Shown: in pieces, positions 17,577 through 27,177 of the stretch
Layout of the letters: every line of letters starts with the position of its first letter
Numbering within the stretch: position 1 is the first letter of the stretch
Assembly (NCBI GenBank): GCA_031119205.1
Contig: JAVHYF010000012.1
Span: forward strand, 50,891 to 114,890
Length of the DNA stretch: 64,000 nucleotides
Reading direction: 5' to 3'
From: Moraxellaceae bacterium
GTDB lineage: Bacteria > Pseudomonadota > Gammaproteobacteria > Burkholderiales > Rhodocyclaceae
The notes under the pieces: model-generated
Databases searched by the model: none
What the model saw: the letters and a program-made list of their open reading frames with translations, nothing else
What the model was told of the DNA's origin: nothing
Translations under genes and position numbers: made by a program

Positions 17577-18791
17577 TCAGTGCGGCGCCTGTGCCCTGGC
17601 CTGTGCCTGCGCCAGCAGTTCGGCGGCGAGACGCTCGAACTGCTGCGGGCCCAGCCTGTTGCGCAGATCGTCGATCTGGCTGGTGATGAACTGCTCCATG
17701 CGCGGGGCCTTGAGCGCGCGCGCGATGCCCGTGCCCAGCGACAGCACGCGGTACGCCTCGGTCTTGTCGCCACCGGCCTCGTGGGCACGTGCCACGAAGA
17801 TCAGCGCCGCCGCAAAGCCGAGCCCATTGCCTTGTCGCGCGAAACCGGATGCACTCTTGAGGGCCTGGCCGAGACTGGCCTGCAGGTCGCCGCGCGCCAT
17901 GTCGCCGCGCGCCAGCGACAACTGGCAGAGGGCCGACCAGCGGCCACCGAGTTGCCTGGTATCGATGGTGACGGCCTCCTGCAGCATCTGATCGGCCTGT
18001 TGCGGCTGGCCCATGATCGTCAGCATGCTGGCGCAGGCCATGTGCATCTGCACGACCTCGGGCCAGGCACCGACGCCACGCAGGATGCCGCGTGCCTCGT
18101 CCAGGTGGCGCCAGGCTTCCAGCGGCGCCTTGCGCTCGATGGCCGAGAAGCCGAGGGACTGCAGCGCCTGGATGCGGTCTTCCAGTTGCTGCGGCTGCAG
18201 GCGCTTGAGCGCGCTGGACAGGCGCGTCGCGATCGCGGTGGGCGTCTGTTCCTGTGCTTCTAGCGCCAGTTCGGCACCCGCCAGCGCGAGATGAGCATTC
18301 AGCCAGTCGTCATGTTCGAGCGATACGTCGCTCGCCGCTGCGAGTGCGGCGCTGGCGTCGGCAAAGCGCTGCTGCCGCGTCAGCACGCGACAGCGTGTCG
18401 CCAAGGCATAGACCCGGGCGCGCGTCGTCGTGGGGGCGAGGCCATCGAGTTGCGCCAGCGCGGCGTCTAGATCGAGCCTGCGCATCGCACAGGCGCCGCG
18501 ACGCACGCTGAGGATTTCAAGGGCTTCGTTTTCCGCCATCGCCCCAGCGAGCGTGATGGCGGCATCCAGCCAGGTTTCGACCGGCGCCGGCCAGTCCGCG
18601 AACACCGGGAAGAACAGTGCGGCGCGAGACAGTGCCGTGAGCTGTTGCTGCTTGTCCGCCGTGCCGCGTGTGAGGGCGACGTCGCCGAGCAGACGTTCCG
18701 CCAGCGCGCGTGCCTCCGACTCCAGGGCCGGTGCCGTGGAGGGCGGGACGGAAGGGATGCGCGGGCCGGGCAAGGGGTGTCGGTTCTTCAC
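17577..18791 (-). CDS. Helical-repeat (TPR-like) protein between two cargo genes
   Basis: Ala-rich helical repeats; GTG start overlaps the upstream stop (GTGA at 18788-18791). Confidence 0.6.
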   Translation of the reverse strand: MKNRHPLPGPRIPSVPPSTAPALESEARALAERLLGDVALTRGTADKQQQLTALSRAALFFPVFADWPAPVETWLDAAITLAGAMAENEALEILSVRRGACAMRRLDLDAALAQLDGLAPTTTRARVYALATRCRVLTRQQRFADASAALAAASDVSLEHDDWLNAHLALAGAELALEAQEQTPTAIATRLSSALKRLQPQQLEDRIQALQSLGFSAIERKAPLEAWRHLDEARGILRGVGAWPEVVQMHMACASMLTIMGQPQQADQMLQEAVTIDTRQLGGRWSALCQLSLARGDMARGDLQASLGQALKSASGFARQGNGLGFAAALIFVARAHEAGGDKTEAYRVLSLGTGIARALKAPRMEQFITSQIDDLRNRLGPQQFERLAAELLAQAQARAQAPH

Positions 18792-21700
18792 ACGTTCTCC
18801 ATGCTGCTGGTTTCGTCTTCGGCTCCTGCATCGGCTGCACCGTCATGGGCGGCGGCAATGTTCTGCAGGGCTTCCTGGCGCGCCGTTTCGAGTTCATCGG
18901 CAATCGCGGCCACCTGATTGCTGAGATCCTCCAGCCGGGCGTGAGCCTGGTCGCTCGGCAGGCCCACCAGCGAGGAGGCCTCGGCAGCCAGACGGTCAAG
19001 CCGTCCGCGGCGTCCGCCCTGGCTGGCACGGAAACCTGCGCTTGCTGCCGTGGCTGTTGCGGCCGTTTCTGGCGCCAGCGCACCGCTCTGCGCCGCGACG
19101 CCTGCGAGCTCGCTGGCGCTGTCGGATTCGGCACGCCGCACCGCCGAGATCATCCCACGCAAGGGCGCGAGCTGGGCGTCCTGCAGGCGCTCCACGCCGT
19201 CGCCGGCCTCGGCGTCGCTTTCTTCCGGCGCGGCTTCGGCAGGCGCAGCGCTCGCCTCGCTGCCGGCCGTGCTATCGCCGCCCTCTGTTGCCCCTTCGCT
19301 CGACTCGGCGGCGTAGGCAAAGTAATCCGCATGTTGTGAGCCGAACTCCTGGATGTAGGCCTTGCCTGCGGCCTCTTCGCCAGCGAGTGCCTGGTCGTGA
19401 TCGGTCAGCGCCTGCAGCAGGGTCTGGGCTTCCTCCTGCGCCGTGGCGGCCTCGGCCACGTTGGCATCTGCGCGCTCCATGGTCGCCGCGGTGTCTTCCA
19501 TGCCGGTGGCGGCACGCTCACCCTCTTCGGTAAGCCCGGTTCCGGTCTCGGCCAGCGATTCGTCACGGGCAGCGATGTCCTCACCACCGCCGTTCAGCTC
19601 TGCCTCGATCTCGTCCAGCCCCAGCACCTGGTTGATCATGTTGGTGATGAACTCGCCGATGGCCTGCATGACCTGGTTGACCTTGCGGCGCACGAGGTTG
19701 ACGGCGGGCCGTATGAGCTCCTCCCACAGGGCGCCGGCGGTGGCGTCCCAGGCGCGCTCCAGCCAGCCCTTGGACTCGGGTTCCTCCGCCTTCGGCTCCA
19801 CCGAGGTGGCCTCGCCTTCGGCATTGGTGCGCTCGCCTTCCGACTGGCCGCGCTGGCCTTCGGACGAGGCGTTCTCGCCCTCCGCTACCATCTCCGCCTG
19901 GGCGCCGCTGGCCTGTTCCAGCTTGCCTTGCTGGTCGCTGACATCGGCCTGCTGGGACTCCACGTTTCCGCTGCGCGATTCGTGGCTGTCGTGCAGCCCC
20001 TCGGCCGTCTCGCGGGCGGCTTCGTTGTCGGCCTGCGATTGCACGGCGGCCTGCAGGTAGGCCTGCACCGCCTCGATGGCCGCGGCCACCGAGGCGCGTT
20101 GCTCGGCAATGCCAGCCAGCGATTCGGGGCTGTAGGCGACGGGCGAGGGCGGCGCTTCCGGAACCGCAGCCATCGCGTCGGCGGCGGCAGGGGCTGCGGT
20201 TTCCGCGGTGGTGGTCGGCGCTGCGGGTGCGCTGGGCGCCGTGCTCGCGGCAGGTGCTGTGGGACTGGCTGCTGCACTGGGCGCGGCGGCCGTGGCTGTC
20301 ACGGCGGAGCGGCCCATGCGCTGGTAGATCGAATCGACGAAGCGATCCACGGCATTGCCGCCTGCCGCAGCGGGACCAGCCCCTGCGCCCGCATCGAGTG
20401 TCGGTCCCGCCGCGCCACCGTCGCCACCCATGCCTGCGAGGTAGCGCGGCAGGGTGCGCGCTGCTTCGCGCGGTGCGGCACTGCCCAGGCGGCGACCCAC
20501 TTCGCCGGGCAGGCCGAGGCGGGCGTTCATGTCAAAGATGCTGCGGTCGATCTCGCGCGCCCAGTTTCCTTCGTGGCCGAGTTCCAGGTGGGGGTTGAAC
20601 AGGCGCCGCTCCGCGCCGCTCGGGTCGCGCGGATTGACCCACGCACCCGTGCTGCCCTGATCGCGCAGCTCGCGACGGAAAGCGTCGCTTTCGAAGAAGC
20701 CGACGTCGGAAACACCCGCCACGTTGCCGCCACGCACCCATTGCTCCGTCACCTCGGTGAGGTTCCTGGCGGCGCGCGTGGTGCCCGGGCGTGCGCCGGG
20801 CACCCGCACGGCGCCGATATTGGCGCGGCCGCTGGGCATCCGCGAGTAGGGATTCGGGCCGCTGTCGGGGTAGGCGAGGCGCAGGAAATTGTTGTCGGCC
20901 GCGGTGGCGCCGCTGCCCAGCGCATCGTCATAGAAGCGGGTGTCGTTCACCATCTGCATGAAGCGCGGATCACGGTGGATTTCCGGGGCCATCTGCGCGG
21001 GAATGGTGTGGTGCGCGGTCTTGGGTACGGTGCCGGGAACGCCGCCCACGTTGACGTCGGTGCCGGTGTGGATCTGCCGCAGCGCGCGCATTTCATCGTC
21101 AGTCCAGCGGCCGCGGATGAACGGGCTGTCATTGACCAGGCGGGCCAGCTCGGCGTCCGTCGCGTTGGGGTAGGTGGCGCGGATGTTCTGGATCTCGGCG
21201 AACTCGCGGCGGCGCATGTCGTACAGGACGTCGGAATCGACGCGATCGAAGCGGTAATTGCCGGGGCCGCCATCGATTGCAAAGTCGCCACGGTGGATCG
21301 GTGAGCCGTTCGGTGTGCGGGCGGCGGCGCCGCCGGGCAGGGTGACCGGTGTGGCGTGCTCGATGCCGAATTCGCGCTCCAGCGTGCCGCGCACGTTGGC
21401 AATGTTCGGGTCCGCCTGCAGCGTGGCAAGCCGGTTGCGCATGGCGGTGCCGCGTTCGAGGTAGTGCGCGCGCTCGATGGGGTCGCCGATCATCTCCGCG
21501 ACCCGCCGGTTGCGCTCGTGGAAGCCGCGCACGCGGCGCCGGTAGAAGCCGGCCACCCGGCCACGGCCTGCGGCGAGACGGTCGAAGTGACCGGCCACGC
21601 GCCGCTCCAGGCTGCTGGAGGCGCGGTTGGCCCAGCGGATCGGTCCCGTGCCACGCAGCCTGACGAGCCCCGAGCGGATGCGGGTGGAGGCGGCGGTGCG

Positions 21701-23614
21701 CAGGGCGCGCATCCCAGCGCCGGTGCGTGCCACGCCGCGCAGTGCCGCGCTGCCGAGGCGGGTGGACGCCACGGCGCCATGCAGCGCACGCCCTGTTGCG
21801 CCGGCGACACGTCCGATGGGGGCTGCCACGCGTGCCAGCGCGGTGCCGGCCGCGCGCCCGGCGCGGGTCTGGCTGAGGGCGCGGGCTGCGCCCGGTGCCA
21901 CTGCGGTGGCGACGGCGATGCCGCTCATCACGGTCTGCATGGCGTCGGAACGGACGAGGCCCAGCAGGCGACGTTTCTCTTCAGGGTCGGTGGCGTTCTT
22001 GAGGCGGTAGAGGTTGTAGCCGGTCAGGAAGGCATTGAGTGCCAGCCCCACGATGTCCAGCACCAGGGCCGCGATGTCACAGAAGCGCCCCACCGTGAGC
22101 AGGAAGGCGCCAACCGGTGGGATGAGCAGGCTGAGGATGGCGCCGCTGACGGTGGCCACCAGCCCGATCATGCCGACCACGCCGCCCAGCGAGACGACGA
22201 CCTCGCGGATCTGCGCGACGGTCTGCAGCCAGGGCTCTTCGTTCTCGTAGCCGCGCGAGCCGTGGGTGAAGGCGTTGATCAGCGGCGAGACGCCGGTGAT
22301 GTTGCCCAGGAAGCTGCCTTCCGGTTCCACCACCTGCTGCTGGCTGAAGCCGTTGGCGGCGTCCAGCAGTGGCTGCGTGGTATCGGTCAGGGTGCTCAGG
22401 CCGGCTGGGTCGACGTTGCCGTTCAGGTAGGCCGATACGTCGGCATCGACCAGGTTCTGGTACGCGTCGGCGGCCGATGCACCGCCACCCGCGCCACCGG
22501 GCGCGGCGGGCGGGGCTGCTGCACCGCGCGCAGGGCGACGGCCGCCGCCCGCACCACCGCCCTCTGCGGTGCCGCCGTCGCCACCCCCGCTGTCGCCCCC
22601 TTCACCACCAGCGTCGCCGGCACCTGCATCACCGGCACCCTCTCCGTCGCCACCGCCGTCCTGGCTGACGTCGTTCAGGGTCGACTCGGTGCCCGGCTGC
22701 AATTCGACTTCTTCACTGCGGCTGCCGCCTGGCGTGCTCTCCAGGCGGCTCTCCATCTCGTCTTCCGAGAAACCGAAGCTCTGCGGAGTGCGCGGGCCGG
22801 CGGCGCTCTCCTCGAACTGCGTCGGCACGGCCGCGCCCGTGGTGGCATTCGCCATCGCCGGGCCTTGCTGGATGGCATGGGCGGCTTCGTGCGCCATGAG
22901 CCCCATGTCGTCGCTCGATGCCGTGGGCCCCAGCCAGATGTCCTTGCCCTGCGTGAAGGCGCGTGCGCCGAGCCGGCCGGCGGTGTCGCGCGCCGCATCG
23001 CTGTCGTGCACCCGGATGTCGTCGAGCTGGCCGGCCTGATCGTCGTCCAGCACCTGTGCGAACCCGGTGCGCAGCGTGCTGTTCAGGCGCTGACCGCTGT
23101 CCGGCGGTGCCAGCTTGCGGGTGGCGGAATGTCGCGACGCAGGTGTTGCCGCGCGCGACGTGACTGTCGTTGTGGCGGGCTGAGTGGAGGTGCTGTTGAG
23201 CGTTTCCTCCGGGGTGGCTGCAGTGGCGGATTCTGCTTCAGGCGCCAGGGCGTCGACTTCGGGTTCAGCCTCGGTCTTCACCTCGGCTTCGGCTTCCGAA
23301 TCGAGGTCTGCCGTCTCGGCTTCCGGCAGCGAGGCTGCGTCTGGCCTCGCGTCAGCGCCTGTTGTCTCCGGTGCTGCGCGGGTGGCCTCGACGACCTGCT
23401 CTGCAACTGCGTCGGCTTCCTGTTCGGCGTTCTCCCGCTCCTCTGGCGCCAGTGCCTCGCTGCCATGGCCCAGCGCCGTTGCCTGCATGAAGCGCGGCAC
23501 GCCGCGTGCATTGGCGTGAGTTTCCTCTGCCAGCTCGGGCTGGAGGCGCGGCGCACCCGGCTTGCGCTGTGGGGTGCGGCGAGTTTCGAGAGGGGCGTGT
23601 CGGCGCTCGCTCAT
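18788..23614 (-). CDS. Large eCIS-core (DUF4157) protein with AHH/HNH-like nuclease motif and hydrophobic segments; putative cargo C
   Basis: GLMAHEAAHAIQQG (DUF4157-like), TM-like stretch REVVVSLGGVVGMIGLVATVSGAILSLLIPPVGAFLLTVGRFCDIAALVLDIVGLALNAFL, and KTAHHTIPAQMAPEI...AADNNFLRLAYPD...HLELGHEGNW. Confidence 0.75.
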   Translation of the reverse strand: MSERRHAPLETRRTPQRKPGAPRLQPELAEETHANARGVPRFMQATALGHGSEALAPEERENAEQEADAVAEQVVEATRAAPETTGADARPDAASLPEAETADLDSEAEAEVKTEAEPEVDALAPEAESATAATPEETLNSTSTQPATTTVTSRAATPASRHSATRKLAPPDSGQRLNSTLRTGFAQVLDDDQAGQLDDIRVHDSDAARDTAGRLGARAFTQGKDIWLGPTASSDDMGLMAHEAAHAIQQGPAMANATTGAAVPTQFEESAAGPRTPQSFGFSEDEMESRLESTPGGSRSEEVELQPGTESTLNDVSQDGGGDGEGAGDAGAGDAGGEGGDSGGGDGGTAEGGGAGGGRRPARGAAAPPAAPGGAGGGASAADAYQNLVDADVSAYLNGNVDPAGLSTLTDTTQPLLDAANGFSQQQVVEPEGSFLGNITGVSPLINAFTHGSRGYENEEPWLQTVAQIREVVVSLGGVVGMIGLVATVSGAILSLLIPPVGAFLLTVGRFCDIAALVLDIVGLALNAFLTGYNLYRLKNATDPEEKRRLLGLVRSDAMQTVMSGIAVATAVAPGAARALSQTRAGRAAGTALARVAAPIGRVAGATGRALHGAVASTRLGSAALRGVARTGAGMRALRTAASTRIRSGLVRLRGTGPIRWANRASSSLERRVAGHFDRLAAGRGRVAGFYRRRVRGFHERNRRVAEMIGDPIERAHYLERGTAMRNRLATLQADPNIANVRGTLEREFGIEHATPVTLPGGAAARTPNGSPIHRGDFAIDGGPGNYRFDRVDSDVLYDMRRREFAEIQNIRATYPNATDAELARLVNDSPFIRGRWTDDEMRALRQIHTGTDVNVGGVPGTVPKTAHHTIPAQMAPEIHRDPRFMQMVNDTRFYDDALGSGATAADNNFLRLAYPDSGPNPYSRMPSGRANIGAVRVPGARPGTTRAARNLTEVTEQWVRGGNVAGVSDVGFFESDAFRRELRDQGSTGAWVNPRDPSGAERRLFNPHLELGHEGNWAREIDRSIFDMNARLGLPGEVGRRLGSAAPREAARTLPRYLAGMGGDGGAAGPTLDAGAGAGPAAAGGNAVDRFVDSIYQRMGRSAVTATAAAPSAAASPTAPAASTAPSAPAAPTTTAETAAPAAADAMAAVPEAPPSPVAYSPESLAGIAEQRASVAAAIEAVQAYLQAAVQSQADNEAARETAEGLHDSHESRSGNVESQQADVSDQQGKLEQASGAQAEMVAEGENASSEGQRGQSEGERTNAEGEATSVEPKAEEPESKGWLERAWDATAGALWEELIRPAVNLVRRKVNQVMQAIGEFITNMINQVLGLDEIEAELNGGGEDIAARDESLAETGTGLTEEGERAATGMEDTAATMERADANVAEAATAQEEAQTLLQALTDHDQALAGEEAAGKAYIQEFGSQHADYFAYAAESSEGATEGGDSTAGSEASAAPAEAAPEESDAEAGDGVERLQDAQLAPLRGMISAVRRAESDSASELAGVAAQSGALAPETAATATAASAGFRASQGGRRGRLDRLAAEASSLVGLPSDQAHARLEDLSNQVAAIADELETARQEALQNIAAAHDGAADAGAEDETSSMENV

Positions 23615-23626
23615 CGAGGTGTGCGC

Positions 23627-25558
23627 TCAGCGCGCAGGGTTCAGTTCTGCAGGAACCTGGCGCCCCAGCTTCAGGTACTCCGCGGCGACGCCACGCGCCA
23701 GCGCGGCATATCCGGGCGTCCGGTTCTGCTCCAGGGCAGCGGCATACAGCACGGCATTGCGGATGTGGCCGCCCGCCAGCTCGCATAGCACCGCCAGGCG
23801 GTTGAGTTCTTCCGTGCTGAGGCGATGCGTCGGCCCCAGGTGGGCCAGCCAGAGCGTGCGCCGCTCGTCGGCACGCGGTGCTGGAAATTCGATGATGGCA
23901 TCTAGCCGGCGCGTGAAGGCGCTGTCGAAGCGCGCGCGACTGTTGCTTGTCAGGATGGCGATGCCTTCGAAGGACTCCACGCGTTGCAGCAGGTAGTTGG
24001 TCTGCGCATTGGCGAAGCGGTCGTTGGATTCCTTCACGTCGGTGCGCTTGCCGAACAGCGAGTCCGCTTCGTCGAACAGGAGGACGACTTCTGCATGTTC
24101 GGCGCGCGCAAAAAGCTGAGCGAGATTCTTCTCGGTCTCGCCGATGTACTTGCTCGTCATCGAGGCGAGGTCCACGCGATAAAGCGGCAGGCCGAGCTGG
24201 GTGGCCAGCCAGCCTACCGCCAGCGTCTTGCCGGTGCCGGACGGCCCAACCAGCAGGGCCTTGACGCCGCAGCGGTAGCGCGTGCGTGCCGCCGGCCCCA
24301 GATCGTCGGCCAGGCCGTCACGCACCAGGCAGCGCTGCTTGAGCGCCTGCAGTTCGGCCTGAAGCGTTGGTGGTACCACCAGTGCCTCGTCGGCGATGAA
24401 CTCCGGCAGCAATTCCGCGAGCGTGCCTAGTTCCGCGGCAGCGGTGCTGCGCGCCGCGATGCTGATATGGCGACGCTCCAGACGCGGGCTGTTTTCCAGT
24501 TGCGCCTGGTGGCGCGCGGCACGCCCCAGCGTGTCGACGCACATCGCGCTGTGGCGGTGCGACTTGCCGAGCTGGGTGCTCAGCGCAGCGTCCTGGGTCT
24601 GCGCTTCCCACAGCGCCACGCGCTCGTTCACCTTGGGCAGCGGTACCCGCCAGTTGAGTACCGGCTCACCTTCACGTTCGAAACTGCCATCCAGGCCGGT
24701 GGCGATCAGCAAGGGGCCGCGATAGCCGGGCAGCTCGGGCAGGCGTCGCGCTTCACCCGGCGCCAGTTCGGTGCAGATCACCGGGATGGCGCCCCACAGC
24801 CACAACCAGGGGCCGAAGCCGCGCGGGACGTCTTGTTCGAGGAAGACCGCGCGCGCGCCGATCTGCGCTGCCACCAGTGCTGCCGCCATCTGCGCCTCGC
24901 GCGGATGTCCGCTGCGGATCGCCAGCACCCGGCCACCGGTGCGCAAGGCCTGGGCCTGGCGTATGGCTGCGTCGCGGATGGACTCCGGGAAGCCTGGCGA
25001 AGTGGGCGGGCCGAAACGGATGCCGGGCCATTGGCCGCCTGCGCCCTTCAGGGCCAGCACGAGCGGCGTGGGAACCTGCAGGCCGACTTCGGGCAGGGGA
25101 CGGGTCTCGCCTTCGAGTTGCAGCAGGCCGCTGGCCCGTGCGCCGCCATCGAGCAGGGAGCCGAAGGCGTGGTCGATGCCTAGCGTGCCGGCAATGGTGG
25201 CGACCAGCCCCAGGGTAGGTCGGGCTCCACCGACGGGTGCCTGCAGCCAGGACAGCACGCGGCCGACCATGGTGTCCGTGTCGACCGCCACGGCGAGGGC
25301 GATGGCCATCACCTCGATGGGGTTCAGCGACAGCTCGCGCGTCAGTGCCTGCAGGCGTTCGTCACCGACCACCGGCCGGGTGTACCACTGCGCGAATGCA
25401 CTCTGGATATCGGTGCCGCAGCTTTCGTGCTGCGCGCGCAACCACTGCGCCTCGGGCGCGTCCTGCTGATCGTCTCCACCCTGCAGCCGCCACAGTGCTG
25501 ACAGCGCCAGCGTATGCATGCAGGGTGCGCGGAGGCTGATGGGATCTTGCGCGGTCAC
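23627..25558 (-). CDS. eCIS AAA+ ATPase (Afp15/CDC48-like)
   Basis: Walker A LLVGPSGTGKTLAVGW, Walker B VVLLFDEADSLFGKR, LTSNSRARFDSAFTRRLDAIIEFP. Start reassigned to GTG 25558, overlapping the upstream stop. Confidence 0.85.
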   Translation of the reverse strand: MTAQDPISLRAPCMHTLALSALWRLQGGDDQQDAPEAQWLRAQHESCGTDIQSAFAQWYTRPVVGDERLQALTRELSLNPIEVMAIALAVAVDTDTMVGRVLSWLQAPVGGARPTLGLVATIAGTLGIDHAFGSLLDGGARASGLLQLEGETRPLPEVGLQVPTPLVLALKGAGGQWPGIRFGPPTSPGFPESIRDAAIRQAQALRTGGRVLAIRSGHPREAQMAAALVAAQIGARAVFLEQDVPRGFGPWLWLWGAIPVICTELAPGEARRLPELPGYRGPLLIATGLDGSFEREGEPVLNWRVPLPKVNERVALWEAQTQDAALSTQLGKSHRHSAMCVDTLGRAARHQAQLENSPRLERRHISIAARSTAAAELGTLAELLPEFIADEALVVPPTLQAELQALKQRCLVRDGLADDLGPAARTRYRCGVKALLVGPSGTGKTLAVGWLATQLGLPLYRVDLASMTSKYIGETEKNLAQLFARAEHAEVVLLFDEADSLFGKRTDVKESNDRFANAQTNYLLQRVESFEGIAILTSNSRARFDSAFTRRLDAIIEFPAPRADERRTLWLAHLGPTHRLSTEELNRLAVLCELAGGHIRNAVLYAAALEQNRTPGYAALARGVAAEYLKLGRQVPAELNPAR

Positions 25559-27156
25559 GCCTGGCTCCAGTCGGTGGTGTTGAAGTGGATGCCGACCACG
25601 CGGCCCAGCCAGGGCAGCCAGCCGGGGTCGATGTCCAGGCCGGCACGGCGCACGCGCAGGTCGCTGTCGGCCAGGCGGAAATGCATGTCGATGTGTGTGC
25701 GGGTCCAGCTCAGGCCGGCAGGCCGCAGGGCGAGCGAGGCGGGGCCGATGCCGGCCACCCGGCGGAGGTAGCGGCGGCAGGCGGCGAGCCACAGGCTTGC
25801 CGCCTGTTCGGCATCGAGTGCTGTCGCCGGCCAGGCCAGCGCAATGCGCGGGTCGCTCCAGCTACGGGGAGACGAATAGTTGCGTGGCGTGGAGGTCGCT
25901 GCGTGCAGAAGGCTGTCGAGCAGGGCATGCGCAGGATCGTCCTGTGTGAGCTGCAGACGGACGAGCAACTGGCGCAGGCAGCGTGCAGCGACCTGCTGAT
26001 TGCCCTCACGATCGTTCTCGGCCTGCCAGTCGGCGTAACCCAGGCGGGCGAGTACCGGCAGCAGGAAGAGCAGGCCACCGGCGGTGCTGGGCAGGGTTTC
26101 GTCGAAAACCGCCTGTTGTCGCCGTGATGCAGCGGGGGCCGCCTGCAAGGGTCGAGGCGATGCCTGGTGAGCGACCGGTCTGCCATCCGCAGTCTCCTTC
26201 GTGGGTGCCAGCGTCTCGGTATCTGCGGTGTGCCGGATGGGCGCCGTCTCCGGTGGGCGGGTGACGCGCTTGCGCTTGTGTAGCGAAGTCGCCGTTGTGC
26301 CCGCTGTGTTCATGACGCGGTATGCAGTGCGAAGCGCTTCCGTCGCGGGCGGTTGCTCTGCAGTGTCTGGGATCTCCGTCGTCACGTGTCCGCCGGTTGC
26401 GGCAACCGCCGCAATGCGCCAGCCCGCGGTGAGCAGCATGGTGTGCAGCCATGCTGCGGCGCTGTGTCGGGGCAGTATCACGCTGGCATGGCCGCGCATC
26501 GTCGTGGGCGGCAAGAAGTGCAGCACGGGTTCCTGCGGTGCAGGCGTGGGCGACGAAGCGGATGAGGCTGGCGGTGCAGGCAGTCGCGCTTCGTCGAGGC
26601 CGGCTGCGCGCAGCAAGGCGCGTGCGTCGGCCGGGCTGATCAGTGCCAGCAGCAGGCGCGCATGGCCCGCGCCCAGCAGGCCTGCGATGGTCGCGGGCAG
26701 CATGGCGGGGGCCGCGTCGTCCGCCGCCATGCTGGCGAGCACGGCATGCAGTGCCGCGCTTGTGCTGCTGCTGCGCAAGCCGGGCAGTATCAGCGGCCAG
26801 AACCAGGCGCGGGTGTTCTGCCTCGCGGCCAGACGCAAGGCGAGTATCTGCAGCGCTTCCTGCCGATCACGGAACCACACGGCCTGCGCGGTGGGTGCTG
26901 CCGGCTCCCCGCCATGCAACCACTGCAGGCCCATGTTGCGCACCTGTTCCTCGATGCGCTGCGCCAGCGCCTGTGCGGACAGCTCACCGTCGAAGCGGCC
27001 CAGCGCCAGTTTGCGCACCAGTAACAGCCGCCCGCCTTCGTCCGGCAGGCTGGCACAACGCAGGGCGTCCTCCAGCTGCAGGGCAGCCTGGCGCACCGAG
27101 GCTTCATCGGGCGCGCGCAGGCGCAGGTGGCGGATGCTGCGGTCGGGGGCGCCCAT
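25555..27156 (-). CDS. Putative contractile injection system tape-measure protein (CIS_TMP-like)
   Basis: N-terminus SIRHLRLRAPDEASVRQAALQLEDAL...LLLVRKLALGRFDGELSAQALAQRIEEQV and C-terminal AGGLLFLLPVLARLGYADW resemble the CIS_TMP family from memory; position next to the ATPase fits. Confidence 0.5.
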   Translation of the reverse strand: MGAPDRSIRHLRLRAPDEASVRQAALQLEDALRCASLPDEGGRLLLVRKLALGRFDGELSAQALAQRIEEQVRNMGLQWLHGGEPAAPTAQAVWFRDRQEALQILALRLAARQNTRAWFWPLILPGLRSSSTSAALHAVLASMAADDAAPAMLPATIAGLLGAGHARLLLALISPADARALLRAAGLDEARLPAPPASSASSPTPAPQEPVLHFLPPTTMRGHASVILPRHSAAAWLHTMLLTAGWRIAAVAATGGHVTTEIPDTAEQPPATEALRTAYRVMNTAGTTATSLHKRKRVTRPPETAPIRHTADTETLAPTKETADGRPVAHQASPRPLQAAPAASRRQQAVFDETLPSTAGGLLFLLPVLARLGYADWQAENDREGNQQVAARCLRQLLVRLQLTQDDPAHALLDSLLHAATSTPRNYSSPRSWSDPRIALAWPATALDAEQAASLWLAACRRYLRRVAGIGPASLALRPAGLSWTRTHIDMHFRLADSDLRVRRAGLDIDPGWLPWLGRVVGIHFNTTDWSQA

Positions 27157-27177
27157 GCCGTCGTGCCTATGCCTGCG

